Positions 44,677 to 54,334 of a DNA stretch of 64,000 bases are shown here, one piece after another. Made by a program: the position numbers and the translations under genes. The stretch lies in assembly GCF_014873875.1 (NCBI RefSeq), contig NZ_JADBEM010000001.1, positions 744,001 to 808,000 of the forward strand, read 5' to 3'. Below the pieces are notes generated by a model. That model was given only the letters and a program-made list of their open reading frames with translations. It was not told the DNA's origin and searched no databases. Each line of letters begins with the position of its first letter. The first letter of the stretch is position 1. The DNA comes from Actinopolymorpha pittospori (GTDB lineage: Bacteria; Actinomycetota; Actinomycetes; Propionibacteriales; Actinopolymorphaceae).

Positions 44677-46641
44677 ATGGCGCTGATGCGTGCATGGACT
44701 TCTGGCGGCAGGGGGAGGCCGGAGCAGGGCAGGGGATGGTACGGCGGGGCGATGTCCGCTGTCCTAGCCATGGTGTGCCTGGTGGGGGGCTTGATGGCGG
44801 CGCCGCCCGCGGTGGCGGCGCCCGGCGCCGACCTCGCCCTCGCCTGGGGCTACAACACGGCCGGGCAGTTGGGGGACGGCACCACCACCAACCGCACCAC
44901 CCCGGTGGAGACGGCCCTGCCTGAGGGCGTCACCGTCACCCAGATCTCCGCCGGCGACAGGCACGGCCTCGCCCTGACCTCGGACGGCCGCGTCCTGGCC
45001 TGGGGAAGCAACAGCAACGGGCAGTTGGGGGACGGCACCACCACCAACCGCACCACCCCGGTCGAGGTGGCCCTGCCTGAGGGCGTCACCGTCACCCAGG
45101 TCTCCGCCGGCAGTTTCCATAGCCTCGCGGTGACCTCGGACGGCCGCGTCCTGGCCTGGGGGTCCAACGTCTATGGGCAGTTGGGGGACGGCACCACCAC
45201 CAACCGCACGACCACGGTCGAGGTGGCCCTGCCTGAGGGCGTCACCGTCACCCAGGTCTCCGCCGGCAGTTTCCACAGCCTCGCGGTGACCTCGGACGGC
45301 CGCGTCCTGGCCTGGGGCTACAACGGCCGCGGGGAGTTGGGGGACGGCACCACCACCGACCGCACCACCCCGGTCGAGGTGGCCCTGCCTGAGGGCGTCA
45401 CCGTCACTCAAGTCTCCGCCGGCGTGAACGAATTCAGCCTCGCGGTGACCTCGGAGGGCCGAGTCCTGGCCTGGGGCCACAACGGCTATGGGCCGTTGGG
45501 GGACGGCACCACCACCGACCGCGCCACCCCGGTGGAGACGGCCCTGCCTGAGGGCGTCACGGTCACCCAGGTCTCCGCCGGCTTCGACCACAGCATCGCG
45601 GTGACCTCGGACGGCCGAGTCCTGGCCTGGGGAGGCAACCACTATGGGCAGTTGGGGGACGGCACCACCACCGACCGCACCACCCCGGTCGAGGTGGCCC
45701 TGCCTGAGGGCGTCACCGTCACCCAGGTCTCCGCCGGCGTGCACCGATTCAGCCTCACGGCGACCTCGGACGGCGGCGTCCTGGCCTGGGGATGGAACGT
45801 CGATGGGCAGTTGGGGGATGGCACCACCACCGACCGCACCACCCCGGTCGAGGTGGCCCTGGCTGAGGGCGTCATCGTTACCCAGATCTCCGCCGGCGGT
45901 CTCCACAGCCTCGCGCTGGCCCAGCCGCCACCTCGGGCGAGCAGCAGCACGTCGTTGACCGCTGAACCCGCCGAGGCCGCGCCGGGCGAGGAAGTCGCCC
46001 TGACCGCGACCGTCACCTGCACCGATGGCACGCCGACCGGCACCGTCACCTTCCTCGACGGTGAGACCACGATCGGCGCCGCACCGGTCGGGGACAACGG
46101 GACTGCCACCCTCACCACCACTCCCAGTGAGGGCGAGCACCAGATCACCGCCCGCTACGAGGGCAACGGCTGTCTGCCCTCCACCTCCGAAGCGGTCACC
46201 GTCACCATCACCGCCGAACCCGGCCCGGGCGAGCTCACGGTCGAGACCGCCACACAGTCCACGGCCCGTCCCGGCGAGAGGGTCACCTACCGGATCGAGA
46301 TCACCAACACCGGCGACACGACGCTCACCGACGCTCAGGTCACCGACGACCTGTCCGACGTCCGGGCCCACAGCACCATCACCGACCGCCCACACGCCAC
46401 CAACGGCACCATCACACCCTCCCGCGACTCCTTCACCTGGACCGGCACACTGGCGCCCGACGAATCGGCGGTCATCACCTTCACGGTGAGAGCGCGCAAG
46501 CCCGGCGTGATGGAGAACACGCTCACCTGGGACGGCGGCTCGGACCGTACCTCGACCACGATCTCCCTCTCACACGCTGGCGAACACGGTGGTGAGCACT
46601 GCCGCAAGCACCCGGGAGCACCTACCGCACACTGCGCCTGA
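44677..46641 (+). CDS. Secreted RCC1-repeat protein with Ig-like and DUF11-type domains
   Basis: 654 residues. ATG directly after GGGAGGG. Signal peptide to about AVAAPGAD, then seven RCC1 blades, each with [17 protein letters not shown] and [16 protein letters not shown] bacterial Ig-like repeat ([17 protein letters not shown]) and a DUF11-like domain ([20 protein letters not shown]) follow. There is no sortase motif or C-terminal anchor, so it is released or loosely bound. RCC1 propellers serve as interaction platforms. The repeats are almost identical at DNA level, a sign of recent expansion or gene conversion. Confidence 0.9.
   Translation: MALMRAWTSGGRGRPEQGRGWYGGAMSAVLAMVCLVGGLMAAPPAVAAPGADLALAWGYNTAGQLGDGTTTNRTTPVETALPEGVTVTQISAGDRHGLALTSDGRVLAWGSNSNGQLGDGTTTNRTTPVEVALPEGVTVTQVSAGSFHSLAVTSDGRVLAWGSNVYGQLGDGTTTNRTTTVEVALPEGVTVTQVSAGSFHSLAVTSDGRVLAWGYNGRGELGDGTTTDRTTPVEVALPEGVTVTQVSAGVNEFSLAVTSEGRVLAWGHNGYGPLGDGTTTDRATPVETALPEGVTVTQVSAGFDHSIAVTSDGRVLAWGGNHYGQLGDGTTTDRTTPVEVALPEGVTVTQVSAGVHRFSLTATSDGGVLAWGWNVDGQLGDGTTTDRTTPVEVALAEGVIVTQISAGGLHSLALAQPPPRASSSTSLTAEPAEAAPGEEVALTATVTCTDGTPTGTVTFLDGETTIGAAPVGDNGTATLTTTPSEGEHQITARYEGNGCLPSTSEAVTVTITAEPGPGELTVETATQSTARPGERVTYRIEITNTGDTTLTDAQVTDDLSDVRAHSTITDRPHATNGTITPSRDSFTWTGTLAPDESAVITFTVRARKPGVMENTLTWDGGSDRTSTTISLSHAGEHGGEHCRKHPGAPTAHCA
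44863..45920 (+). repeat. Seven near-identical coding repeats of about 156 bp
   Basis: Units start with GGGCAGTTGGGGGACGGCAC and are spaced 156 bp apart, with one codon more in units 4 and 6. Differences are concentrated in the codons between the two conserved blocks (for example SNSN, SNVY, YNGR, HNGY), which form the loops of the propeller. Confidence 0.85.
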
Positions 46642-47146
46642 ACACCATCGCCCACTTCGGTACTCGCCGTACGTGCCTAAGGCGATCGGCTGCTGTGGAC
46701 CGACTCCGTCGGTCCTTGCATCGGATCCGCCCGGGACGGCCCCAGCAGTGACCGTGTCGGTGCGCGGCAGAAAGCAGCGCCCGGATCGCCTCAGAGGCCA
46801 GCACGAGCAGGGCGGGTCCTGCCCAGAAGAAGAGCGGCGAGAAGACGAGCGTCGCCGTCGCGATGGTCGCGAGCAGCGTCCAGGCGAGGTTCCCGGCACA
46901 GGTGATGTCGCCGGTGCCGGTGATCCGGCCGATCTTGTTGCCGAGGAATTCGGTGAACCACACGGTGCCGCCCGGGCCAGCGGCGATGAATGTTGGGCCA
47001 GAACTGGGCGTGACGGGAAACTCAGTGACGATCGGGTTGTGTTGCGTCTCGGCGTGTGCCGAACCGGTCAAGGACGTGGACATCGCGACGGCGACGCCGA
47101 CTCCGGCCATCGCCTTCCGGGTTAGCCCACCAGTTCTAAAACGCAT
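46622..47146 (-). CDS. Chimeric ORF: secreted streptogramin-lyase-like start joined to membrane spans
   Basis: 174 residues. Signal peptide to SAHAETQ, then [21 protein letters not shown] and [20 protein letters not shown], the first blade of a Vgb/virginiamycin-B-lyase-like propeller. Instead of further blades it continues [20 protein letters not shown] and [18 protein letters not shown], two probable membrane spans, and an Arg-rich tail. The family is normally about 300 residues, so this is a truncation and fusion. It overlaps the RCC1 gene end by 20 bp. Confidence 0.5.
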   Translation of the reverse strand: MRFRTGGLTRKAMAGVGVAVAMSTSLTGSAHAETQHNPIVTEFPVTPSSGPTFIAAGPGGTVWFTEFLGNKIGRITGTGDITCAGNLAWTLLATIATATLVFSPLFFWAGPALLVLASEAIRALLSAAHRHGHCWGRPGRIRCKDRRSRSTAADRLRHVRRVPKWAMVFRRSVR

Positions 47147-47236
47147 GATCGGCTTTCTCCCTTTCGAATACGATCGGGGGCCAGCTGCGGATCGGCCGCA
47201 CAGGCCTGCCCAGGGGATCCGCGAGGGATGCTGCCG

Positions 47237-47253
47237 CCTGACGTCGCGTCAGG
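47237..47253. promoter_or_regulatory. MerR-type operator palindrome (distal)
   Basis: CCTGACG-TCG-CGTCAGG is a perfect palindrome, identical to a second copy 53 bp downstream. It is upstream of both the lyase-like ORF and the MerR gene. Confidence 0.7.
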
Positions 47254-47289
47254 TGCAACCGGGAGAACTCGGCGACGTTCACGCTTGCG

Positions 47290-47306
47290 CCTGACGTCGC
47301 GTCAGG
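47290..47306. promoter_or_regulatory. MerR-type operator palindrome (proximal)
   Basis: Second exact copy of CCTGACG-TCG-CGTCAGG, 16 bp before the MerR GTG. MerR proteins bind such palindromes between promoter elements, so autoregulation is likely. Confidence 0.7.
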
Positions 47307-47322
47307 TAATAGCGTCGGTCCG

Positions 47323-48035
47323 GTGGTCCACATAGATGAGCGATGCTGGAAGATCGGCGACCTGGCCATGGCGACGGGTCTCACCGTCCGTGCCCAGCAT
47401 CATTTCGATCGGATCGGGCTGTTGGTGCCGACGCTGCGTACGCCGACCGGGCACCGGGTGTACACCGACGGCGACGTCCGTCGGCTGTACCGGATCCTCG
47501 CGTTGCGCCAGCTCGGCATGCCGCTGGCCCAGATCGCCGAGTCGCTCGACGGCGACCTCGATGATCTCGGCTCGGCGGTACGTGCCCAGCTCGTCGCCGT
47601 CGAGCGAACCATCGAGGCGCAGGGCCACCTGCGTATACGGCTCACGGCTCTGCTTCAGGCCATCCTGCGGGCCACCGAGCCGTCCATCGACCAACTCATC
47701 GAAGCGATGGAGGCACTGATGCAGGCGAAACAGCGACACTGGAGCCTGGATTCGCCGACAGGGTCGCCGAATGGCAACGGCGGGGCACGGAGATCTTCGC
47801 TGAGCTCCAGACACACATCGAGGACGGAACGGACCCGGCCGATCCCGCCGTACAGCAGTTGGCTCGGCGGTGGACCGCGGTAATGCGAGACATGGCGGGC
47901 GGAGAACCGGCCATGATGTCGTCGATCTACGCCCGGATCGAACGGAAGGGGCCCCAGGCCGCGACCCGCGGCGTGCTGACCGCGCAGGTCTGGGACTACC
48001 TCAGGCGAGCATTCGCGATCGGCTTCGGCGCTTGA
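47323..48035 (+). pseudogene. MerR/TipA-like regulator, frameshifted
   Basis: KIGDLAMATGLTVRAQHHFDRIGLL is the MerR HTH (family consensus RYYDRIGLL), followed by a helical linker (LAQIAESLDGDLDDL). Near 47740 the frame changes, and ADRVAEWQRRGTEIFAELQ through YLRRAFAIGFGA reads as the effector domain. Part of the linker between the two is also missing. Two palindromes upstream are its probable sites. Confidence 0.72.
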
Positions 48036-48302
48036 CGGCCGCTTCGGGGAACGAACGTCCGCGACCATCACTGCCCGGGGATCACGGCGATCGGACGAGC
48101 CGCTCGCGCGGTGGCAGCGAGGTCGCCGAAGACCTGGCCGTGAGGCCCACCTCGTCGACACATGCGAGAGCCAGCGCCACAGCCCATGGGGCTCAGACCA
48201 TGGCAGCGCCCACACCCACCCGTCTCGCGGGTGAGGCAGCGATCCCCGGCGAGAACAGGTCTCGGTAGCGAGGCAACGTCACCAACGCCTCGGCGGTTGA
48301 GC

Positions 48303-50120
48303 CTATGCGGGGTCCAGGCCACCCTTGAACATGAGCAGGGTGGTGAAGTTGTCCGCGTACGGGGCGTTGAGCATGATCGGGCCGTCGTCGGCGGGCCACT
48401 GCTTGACGCGGACACCTTCGAGGGCGGGGTTGTTCCCGTAGCGTTCCTCGATGGGGATGATCGGGAGCAGCTCGTTGAACGCTCGCGCCGCGATCGTGAC
48501 GTTGCGCTTCTGGAGTTCCTCGTCGAGACCGGAGCCGGCGTCGTTGACGATCTTCTCCAGGTCTATCTTCCCGAATGCCTTGGTTTCCTGGACGAGGGGG
48601 AACGCGATTCCTTTGCCGCCCTGGTTGGCTGCGATCGGGGTGTTGTGGGTGAAGAAGTCGCTCACGAACGAGAAGTGCGGGTGGGGGTCACTTGAGGAGC
48701 CCCAGCCCTGCATGGCGAACTCGAAGTTGCCCTTGTCGAGGTCGATGGGTTGCTGGGTGAAGGTCACGCCGCGCATCGTGAGCTGGATCCCGAAGTCCTT
48801 GAGTTCTCGGCTGATGCTCTGCGCAGCTGCCACGTAGTCGAAGTACTCCGCTGGGTAGGAGATCTCGTACTTCGCAGGTTTGCCTTGCGGTGTGTGCCAG
48901 GTGCCGGCTCGTTTGGTCCAGCCCGCCTCCTGAAACATCTCCGCGGCCTTGGCCGGGTCGTGCTCGTAGCGGTTGAGCCGAGCCTGGTCCTCCTCGGTCA
49001 GCCAGGCGGGTACCTGGATGTCGGAGAACCCGGCCATCAGCTGGACGCCTTTGTAGGACTCTCCTCCGACCTTGGCGGCCAGGTCCCGGTCGATCGCGTG
49101 CGCGAGCGCCTGCCGGGCCCGGACGTCGCGGAACTCAGGGAGCGCATCGAGGTTGAGGAAGAGACCCCCGCCGGCGTAGGTGGGCGGGCGCAGGATGCGG
49201 ATGCCCTTGTTGACGATCTCCTTCTCGGTGGCGGTCGGGAAGCCGTGGGTGGCGTAGTCGACGCTCTTGGCGAGAACGACCGGTGTGATGTCGGTGGTCT
49301 CACCGTTGTAGAGCGTGATCTTGTCGAACTTGATCTTCTCCGCGGCGAAGCCCTTGTCGTTCTTGACCAGGGTGAGCTGCGCGTTGGTGATGCTTGCGAA
49401 GTCGTAGCGGAACGGGCCGCTGGTCAGGACGTCCTTGTTGGGGTCCTTGGGACGGTAGGCCTGGAGTTCCTCGTTGAGCTTCTTGCCCTCGTCGCTGTCC
49501 AGGTCCTCGCCGGACTCGAACAGGTCGGTTGCTCGTTGGGCGAACTCGCCGTACGTGGCGTGTGGGAGGACGTGGGCTCGGACGACGTACCGCTCGACGA
49601 CCGTCGAGGCGTTGTTCATGGTGAACACGACGGTGTGGTCGTCGGTGGCTTCCAGCTTGTTCAGGAACTGCCATTCGGTCTGCCGCATCACGCGCCGGCA
49701 CATGAAGGTCGACACGACGTCCTCGCTGGTGATGGGCGTTCCGTCGTTCCAGGTGAGACCGCTCCTGATCGTGTAGGAGAACGTGCTGTTGTCCGGGTCG
49801 AAGGCCCACTTCTCCCCCAGCAGCGGCTCCCACTTCTTCTCCTGCCAGTACCACATGCCACCGGGGAGGAAGATCAGGTCGCGGTACATCCCCAACTCGA
49901 TCGCGTCAGTGACGCCCGCCATCAGGTTGAAGTGACCCTTCGGGGGCACCTGGTAGGGCCATGCGCCGTGGAACTCCCGCAGTCCCTCACTCCCACGGGT
50001 CTCACGGTCCTGAGCAGCGCAGGCAGCCGCGGTCGCTGCTCCCGCGGCACCGAGACCGACGAGTTCCAGCAGCCGCCGTCGGGACAGTCCCCGCACCGAT
50101 GAGCTTGGCGTCCTCATCAT
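48303..50120 (-). CDS. ABC transporter solute-binding lipoprotein, family 5 (peptide/nickel type)
   Basis: 605 residues. N-terminal twin-arginine RRRLLELVGLGAAGAATAAAC with a lipobox cysteine, so it is probably exported by Tat and lipidated. The body has WNDGTPITSEDVVSTF, FNLDALPEFRDVRARQALAHAIDR-like elements (in part: DVRARQALAHAID) and VTFTQQPIDLDKGNFEFAMQ, typical of the DppA/OppA family. ATG with GAGGAGCGGG upstream. No permease or ATPase genes adjoin it, so it is an orphan or works with a transporter elsewhere. A 102-bp copy of its C-terminal part lies at 63.4 kb. Confidence 0.9.
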   Translation of the reverse strand: MMRTPSSSVRGLSRRRLLELVGLGAAGAATAAACAAQDRETRGSEGLREFHGAWPYQVPPKGHFNLMAGVTDAIELGMYRDLIFLPGGMWYWQEKKWEPLLGEKWAFDPDNSTFSYTIRSGLTWNDGTPITSEDVVSTFMCRRVMRQTEWQFLNKLEATDDHTVVFTMNNASTVVERYVVRAHVLPHATYGEFAQRATDLFESGEDLDSDEGKKLNEELQAYRPKDPNKDVLTSGPFRYDFASITNAQLTLVKNDKGFAAEKIKFDKITLYNGETTDITPVVLAKSVDYATHGFPTATEKEIVNKGIRILRPPTYAGGGLFLNLDALPEFRDVRARQALAHAIDRDLAAKVGGESYKGVQLMAGFSDIQVPAWLTEEDQARLNRYEHDPAKAAEMFQEAGWTKRAGTWHTPQGKPAKYEISYPAEYFDYVAAAQSISRELKDFGIQLTMRGVTFTQQPIDLDKGNFEFAMQGWGSSSDPHPHFSFVSDFFTHNTPIAANQGGKGIAFPLVQETKAFGKIDLEKIVNDAGSGLDEELQKRNVTIAARAFNELLPIIPIEERYGNNPALEGVRVKQWPADDGPIMLNAPYADNFTTLLMFKGGLDPA

Positions 50121-50206
50121 TCCCGCTCCTCAACCTCGGTGGTTCTCGCATCGCAACTGCCTCAGCGCAGGCCCTTCAGGTCGCACCTACTCAGGCGGTC
50201 CCGCCA

Positions 50207-51046
50207 TCACTCCTTCGAGTGCCGTGCACGCTGGGCTCGTGGGGTCGTCTGCTGCCCTTCCCGCCACGGGTACACCGCCGGATTCGCTGCCGGCGTACGC
50301 GCTGCGCTGCCTCCGATGATGTAGGCCCGCCGGTAGTCGTCGGACCTGTTGGCTGCCGTGTAGTGGACAGTCCTGCTGTCGTGGATCGTGGCGCCGCCGG
50401 GCGGGAGGGGACATGCCACCGCGGTCGACACGTCCACGACTCCCGGTACCACCTCGAGACCGTGCACACGCGGGTCGTTGCCGATCTGTTGGTGCGGCAG
50501 CACCTCACCGCGGTGGGAGCCGGGTATGAACTGCATGCACCCGTTCTCCACGGTCGCCTCCTGCAGGGGAATCCAGATGCTCAGGGAGCAGTAGGTGTAG
50601 GCCGGATCCCAGTACGCCTCGTCCTGATGCCACGGCGTCTCCGCCCCCTGGTGCGGCGGCTTGTTGATCGCGTGGTCACCGCCAACCGTGGCCGAGGGCC
50701 CCAGCAATGCACGCACCAGCGCCTCCACACGTGCGATGGTCTCGGCCTGAAGGATCTCCGGCGCATATCGTGACGGCTTCAGGATCTGGGGTAGGCGGGC
50801 CTCGCTGTCCTCTTCGTCGGGCCCGGCAAGGTCGAACTGGTCGCCGTTGGCGCGCCCCGCCCGATCGGCAAAGAGCCGATCGTAGATCCCGCGCATGCGC
50901 GCAACCTCGTCGGCAGAGATGACGGACGGCAACGCGAGGAAGCCCTGCTCGTGGTAGCGGGCGACATCGTCTGCGGTGAGTCCACTGGCGGCGTGCGAGC
51001 TTGGGTGCGTCGCGTCGGAGCCGGTGGACTTGTTGACAGAAGCCAT
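50207..51046 (-). CDS. Phytanoyl-CoA dioxygenase family Fe(II)/2-oxoglutarate oxygenase
   Basis: 279 residues. Metal motif H-x-D is seen in PWHQDEAYW and the distal His in HDSRTVHYTAANRSDDYRRA, whose Arg would bind 2-oxoglutarate. It hydroxylates or halogenates small molecules in this family; the residue in the metal triad is Asp, so hydroxylation is expected. It is divergent from the AraC gene with a 64-bp gap and 86 bp upstream of the solute-binding protein on the same strand, so the three form one regulated unit. Substrate unknown; uptake and oxidation of a nutrient is a reasonable guess. Confidence 0.85.
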   Translation of the reverse strand: MASVNKSTGSDATHPSSHAASGLTADDVARYHEQGFLALPSVISADEVARMRGIYDRLFADRAGRANGDQFDLAGPDEEDSEARLPQILKPSRYAPEILQAETIARVEALVRALLGPSATVGGDHAINKPPHQGAETPWHQDEAYWDPAYTYCSLSIWIPLQEATVENGCMQFIPGSHRGEVLPHQQIGNDPRVHGLEVVPGVVDVSTAVACPLPPGGATIHDSRTVHYTAANRSDDYRRAYIIGGSAARTPAANPAVYPWREGQQTTPRAQRARHSKE

Positions 51047-51110
51047 GCGACGAAGCTAGAGCCGAGGGAAGCCAGATGCGTCCACAATCGAACGCGAGAG
51101 GAAATCGAAC

Positions 51111-51977
51111 GTGGGATCCTCCGATCGACTGGAACTCCGCGACCTCGGCGTCCCGGGCATCCTCGTCCTCGGCCGCTACCGGCACTCCTACGCCCACGTC
51201 GGCCTGAAGCGGCACTCACACCCCGGATGCGTCGAGGTCTGCTTCCTCGCCCGGGGACGGCAGCGATACCGCCTCGGCGGCCGCGTGTACGACCTCACCG
51301 GCGGCGAACAGTTCGTGGCACTGCCGGACGAGGAGCACGACACCGCCGAGGAGCCCCAGGACAAGGGCGTGCTGTACTGGCTGATCGCTCAGCTCACCCC
51401 GGACGACGCGCCACTGCTCTACCTTGACCGGCCCCAGAGACGGCAGGTCAAGCAAGCGTTGTTGGAGATCCCTTCGCGGCAGTTCACCGCCTGCCCCGAT
51501 GCGCGCACACTCCTCGACGACGCGATCAGCGTGCTACTCCTGCGACCACAGGGTTCCCTCAACCGGCTACGGGCCGCCATGCTCCTGGCGCAGTACCTCC
51601 TCGCAACCATCGCTGCCGCCACCGCCGAACAGGAACGCCTGGTATCCGAACCGGTCCGGCAGAGCAGGCAGTTCATCGCCGACCACCTGACCGAGCCGAT
51701 CAACGTCACCACCCTGGCTCACGTCGCCGGGCTTTCGGTGCCTCGCCTGCACGCCCGGTTCCGCCAGGAGATCGGCCAGTCCCCGGGCGAGTACATCCTC
51801 CGCGCCAAGATCGCACGTGCGCGCGACCTCCTCGCCGACACCGACCTGTCCGTGACCGACATCGCCCACTCCCTCAGCTTCTCCAGCGCCCAGTACTTCG
51901 CCACCGCCTTCAAACGCCTGACCCGGGCCACACCAACGTCGTTCCGGCGCAGCCTCAAGGGCCTTGCGGCGACCTGA
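51111..51977 (+). CDS. AraC-family transcriptional regulator
   Basis: 288 residues. N-terminal cupin-like sensor with RHSHPGCVEVCFLARGRQ and two C-terminal HTH motifs (NVTTLAHVAGLSVPRLHARFR and SVTDIAHSLSFSSAQYFATAF in parts). GTG start after GAGAGGAA. Two direct copies of AATCGAACG, 17 bp apart start to start, lie at the start of the gene and are likely half-sites for an AraC protein. It probably controls the divergent dioxygenase and binding-protein genes. Confidence 0.9.
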   Translation: MGSSDRLELRDLGVPGILVLGRYRHSYAHVGLKRHSHPGCVEVCFLARGRQRYRLGGRVYDLTGGEQFVALPDEEHDTAEEPQDKGVLYWLIAQLTPDDAPLLYLDRPQRRQVKQALLEIPSRQFTACPDARTLLDDAISVLLLRPQGSLNRLRAAMLLAQYLLATIAAATAEQERLVSEPVRQSRQFIADHLTEPINVTTLAHVAGLSVPRLHARFRQEIGQSPGEYILRAKIARARDLLADTDLSVTDIAHSLSFSSAQYFATAFKRLTRATPTSFRRSLKGLAAT

Positions 51978-52076
51978 CCCGATGGTCCGCCGTCGGCCCC
52001 CACTACTGGGACGTCGTGAAGTCGTCCCTGGCGGGGGCCGGGTGGTCACGGCGGACAGGCGCACGCTCGGCGTTGG

Positions 52077-52706
52077 TCAACGGTCGATCGGACTTAGTCT
52101 CAGTGTTTGTGTGAGGTCGGGAAGCAGTACCTCGAGAAGAGATTCCTGGACTGCTACCTGTTGCTCGTGCATCGCCGCAGCCAGTCTCGGATCCCACGGC
52201 GTCGCGACCGGTACTCCCTCCAGCCCGAGCCTGCTGTCCGCTGGCAACATTGCTACGGCGGAGAAGTAGTCGTCAGCCTGCATCCGCCACGGGACCACCC
52301 CGTTCGCGTACAGTCGGCCCGCGATTGTGACCCCCGGCCAGTCGAAGTCGCCGTGGTAGCGGAGCCGAACCGATGACCCGAGCAGCTCCCGCACTATTTG
52401 CCAGCCGACGCTGGCGGGGTTTCCCGACGTGCACAGCAGTGGGCTGGGCGCGCCTGCGCGGGCAGCCGCCTGGAGCACCTGTGGGTTCTCGCACACTGAC
52501 ATCAGCGATCCCGGCTCTGCCAGCTGCACGCCAGCGGCAGGCCCACGCAGCTCCTGCAACGTCAGGTGCGTCACCGTGCCGAGGTGGGCCCGCTGCCGCA
52601 TCATCTCCGACCACAGATCGTGTCCGGGCGGCCTCAACCCCCATGCAAGGACGGTGCCCGACACCAGGTCAGGCGTGACCTCCAGCACAGTCCACAACTC
52701 TCTGCG
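52077..52706 (-). pseudogene. Wadjet type II JetD (TIGR02679, DUF2399) C-terminal remnant
   Basis: About 210 residues with VLAWGLRPPG, THLTLQELR, CENPQVLQAAA, LLCTSGNPAS and RYHGDFDWPGVTIAGRLY, the toprim-like DUF2399 domain of TIGR02679 proteins. These are the nuclease subunit of Wadjet-type plasmid defence. The N-terminal half is gone and the sequence joins HSP18-regulator DNA on the other strand at about 52707. JetA, B and C are not in the window. Confidence 0.75.
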
Positions 52707-52880
52707 CGCGGCCGCCTCGACGCCCTGCACGCCGCGCTCGGTGTTGACGACGCCACGGCCCTGATCGCAGCGCTGAGGGCGGCTGAACCATCACTGCGTA
52801 GGGACCATCCCGCCTCACCGACGAGATCGCCGCCATCGAGCAGAAGGCAACTGGAATCCGCAGCGCCGACCAACGCCACC
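52707..52880 (+). pseudogene. Shard of HSP18-type regulator C-terminus
   Basis: RLDALHAALGVDDATALIAA and AAEPSLRRDHP, then in a new frame LTDEIAAIEQKATGIRSADQ, correspond to the end of the intact regulator at 58.1-58.9 kb (RLDALDAALGDDDAAALIAP, EITAIGQKATGVRSADE). Divergent enough that it came from a related gene and not a direct copy. Confidence 0.7.
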
Positions 52881-53114
52881 GAACCTGCCCCGGACAACCA
52901 CGACACGGGCGTCCGGACGCGTGTCGCCGCAGGCGCCTACGGCGAGGACCTGCAACTCGCGCTTTACACCTGCACTTCGCCGGCACGGACGGACGCTGGG
53001 GTGGGACCCGGACCTGCTGCGCCTGCGCGGTGATATGGAGAGCCGCTGCGTCGCCGCGCTGCCGACGACGTTCTACGGCGCCCCGACCGCGCGCGCCGCC
53101 CCGGACTCAATGGC

Positions 53115-53429
53115 TCATGGCCGCCACTCGTCACGGTAGTCAGGGTGGTCGGCGTATGGCCTGGCAAGGATGGCCAGAACCGCCTGATGGGCGGTCGGGT
53201 CGTGCGCGGCGACCTGTTCCCATTGGTCGCCCAGTTGAGGGATCACGATCCGGCCCTTCGCCTGAAGGTCGGCGAGCACGAAGTGGGCCACGATCGGCGG
53301 CAGGTCCGCCACCGTGCTGGTGTCCCATCCGGGATCGAAGTCGGGAGGCGCTTCGGCGTGGAGGCAGCCGCGTAAGGCGTTCTCCTCGGCCACGTCGAGC
53401 CGGGCGAGTAGGAACTCGGCGAGGGTCAT
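53115..53429 (-). CDS. DUF6221-family protein
   Basis: 104 residues. MTLAEFLLARLDVAEENAL at the start and ILARPYADHPDYRDEWRP at the end are the conserved ends of DUF6221, small proteins common on actinobacterial phages and integrative elements. The middle, with LPPIVAHFVLADLQAKGRIV, differs from the usual WHRD-type centre. ATG with GGAGATGCC just before. Function unknown. Confidence 0.75.
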   Translation of the reverse strand: MTLAEFLLARLDVAEENALRGCLHAEAPPDFDPGWDTSTVADLPPIVAHFVLADLQAKGRIVIPQLGDQWEQVAAHDPTAHQAVLAILARPYADHPDYRDEWRP

Positions 53430-53813
53430 ATGGCATCTCCTTGATCTGGTCCCACAGGGCGACGTTTTACTTCCTCACGCTGACGATCGTGTCGCATACA
53501 CGGTTGGTGCGCTGCCAGTCGTCGTTGCGACCGCCCTGATCGCAGCCGCGGGGCCGCCGGGAACAAGGATTTCGGTGCCTGGGCTGATCCTTCGGGAACG
53601 GAAGATTTGAGGACTTGCATGGTGATCGTGATCGGTGAAGAGGGCGCGACTGGCCCACGCACATCCACGGTTACGTCATAGCCTTGCAGCCTTCTTCACG
53701 CATGGTAGAGCCGGGAATGAGCCGAGGCCTGGGGCGCCAGGTCTTCACCGCCTCGCATCAGCTATCCCTACGCGATCTGGCCCACGCAGCGCGGTCGGGA
53801 TGTAGACCGACAT
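53430..53813. other. No clear gene
   Basis: Short frames only, between DUF6221 and a ligase shard. Confidence 0.35.
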
Positions 53814-53925
53814 CGTGACCGACCAGGGTTGGCCTTGGCGGCACGCCGCCCGCACACTCGGAGTCGGGGTCATCGCCCCATATGAGAGACCCCTCGATCT
53901 CGATCTTGAGGCGCGACGCGTCGCT
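53814..53925 (+). pseudogene. DNA ligase C-terminal shard
   Basis: IVTDQGWPWRHAARTL and IAPYERPLDLDLEA match the end of the larger ligase remnant (IATDQGRRWRHAVRML, IAPNEVPLDLDLDL). Only the last about 35 residues remain. Confidence 0.6.
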
Positions 53926-54334
53926 TCTCGCAGCGGATCATGATAGGCCCTTGGACCGCTGGCGAACACGGAATATCCTGGATCTGGCTCGCCTTACTTA
54001 GTAAGGATCGATGAAGGAAGCGAGTACCTGCACTTAGTGTGGAGGGTCAGATGTACAGCGTTGAGCGTTTTGACTGCAACGTTTGCCGCTCGTCTGAAGC
54101 CAAGTTTCGTGCACAGTCCGGCAGCAGTTCCGTGAATACCTGTGAGGCTTGCGCCCCGTTCGTCCTGTCCGGCTTCCGCGCAAGTCGGCGAGAGGCGTCC
54201 TTGATCCCGCTTGACGAGCAGGCGCCAAATCGGACCGTCTCCAAAATGGCTGGCGAAATGTCCGGAGCGCCGTTCAGGAGGTATCCCGACCATAACTGGC
54301 TAGAAGGGACGTAGATGACAGAAGGAGCTTGACC
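53926..54334. other. No clear gene
   Basis: A 91-codon plus frame at 54039-54314 is Cys-rich (CNVCRSSEAKF, CEACAPF) but has no recognised domain or ribosome site. Nothing else is seen. Confidence 0.35.

Noticed and set aside
44863..45920. Regular repeats that could suggest a CRISPR array
   Set aside because: Units are 156-159 bp, in frame and code RCC1 blades; there are no short repeats with unique spacers.
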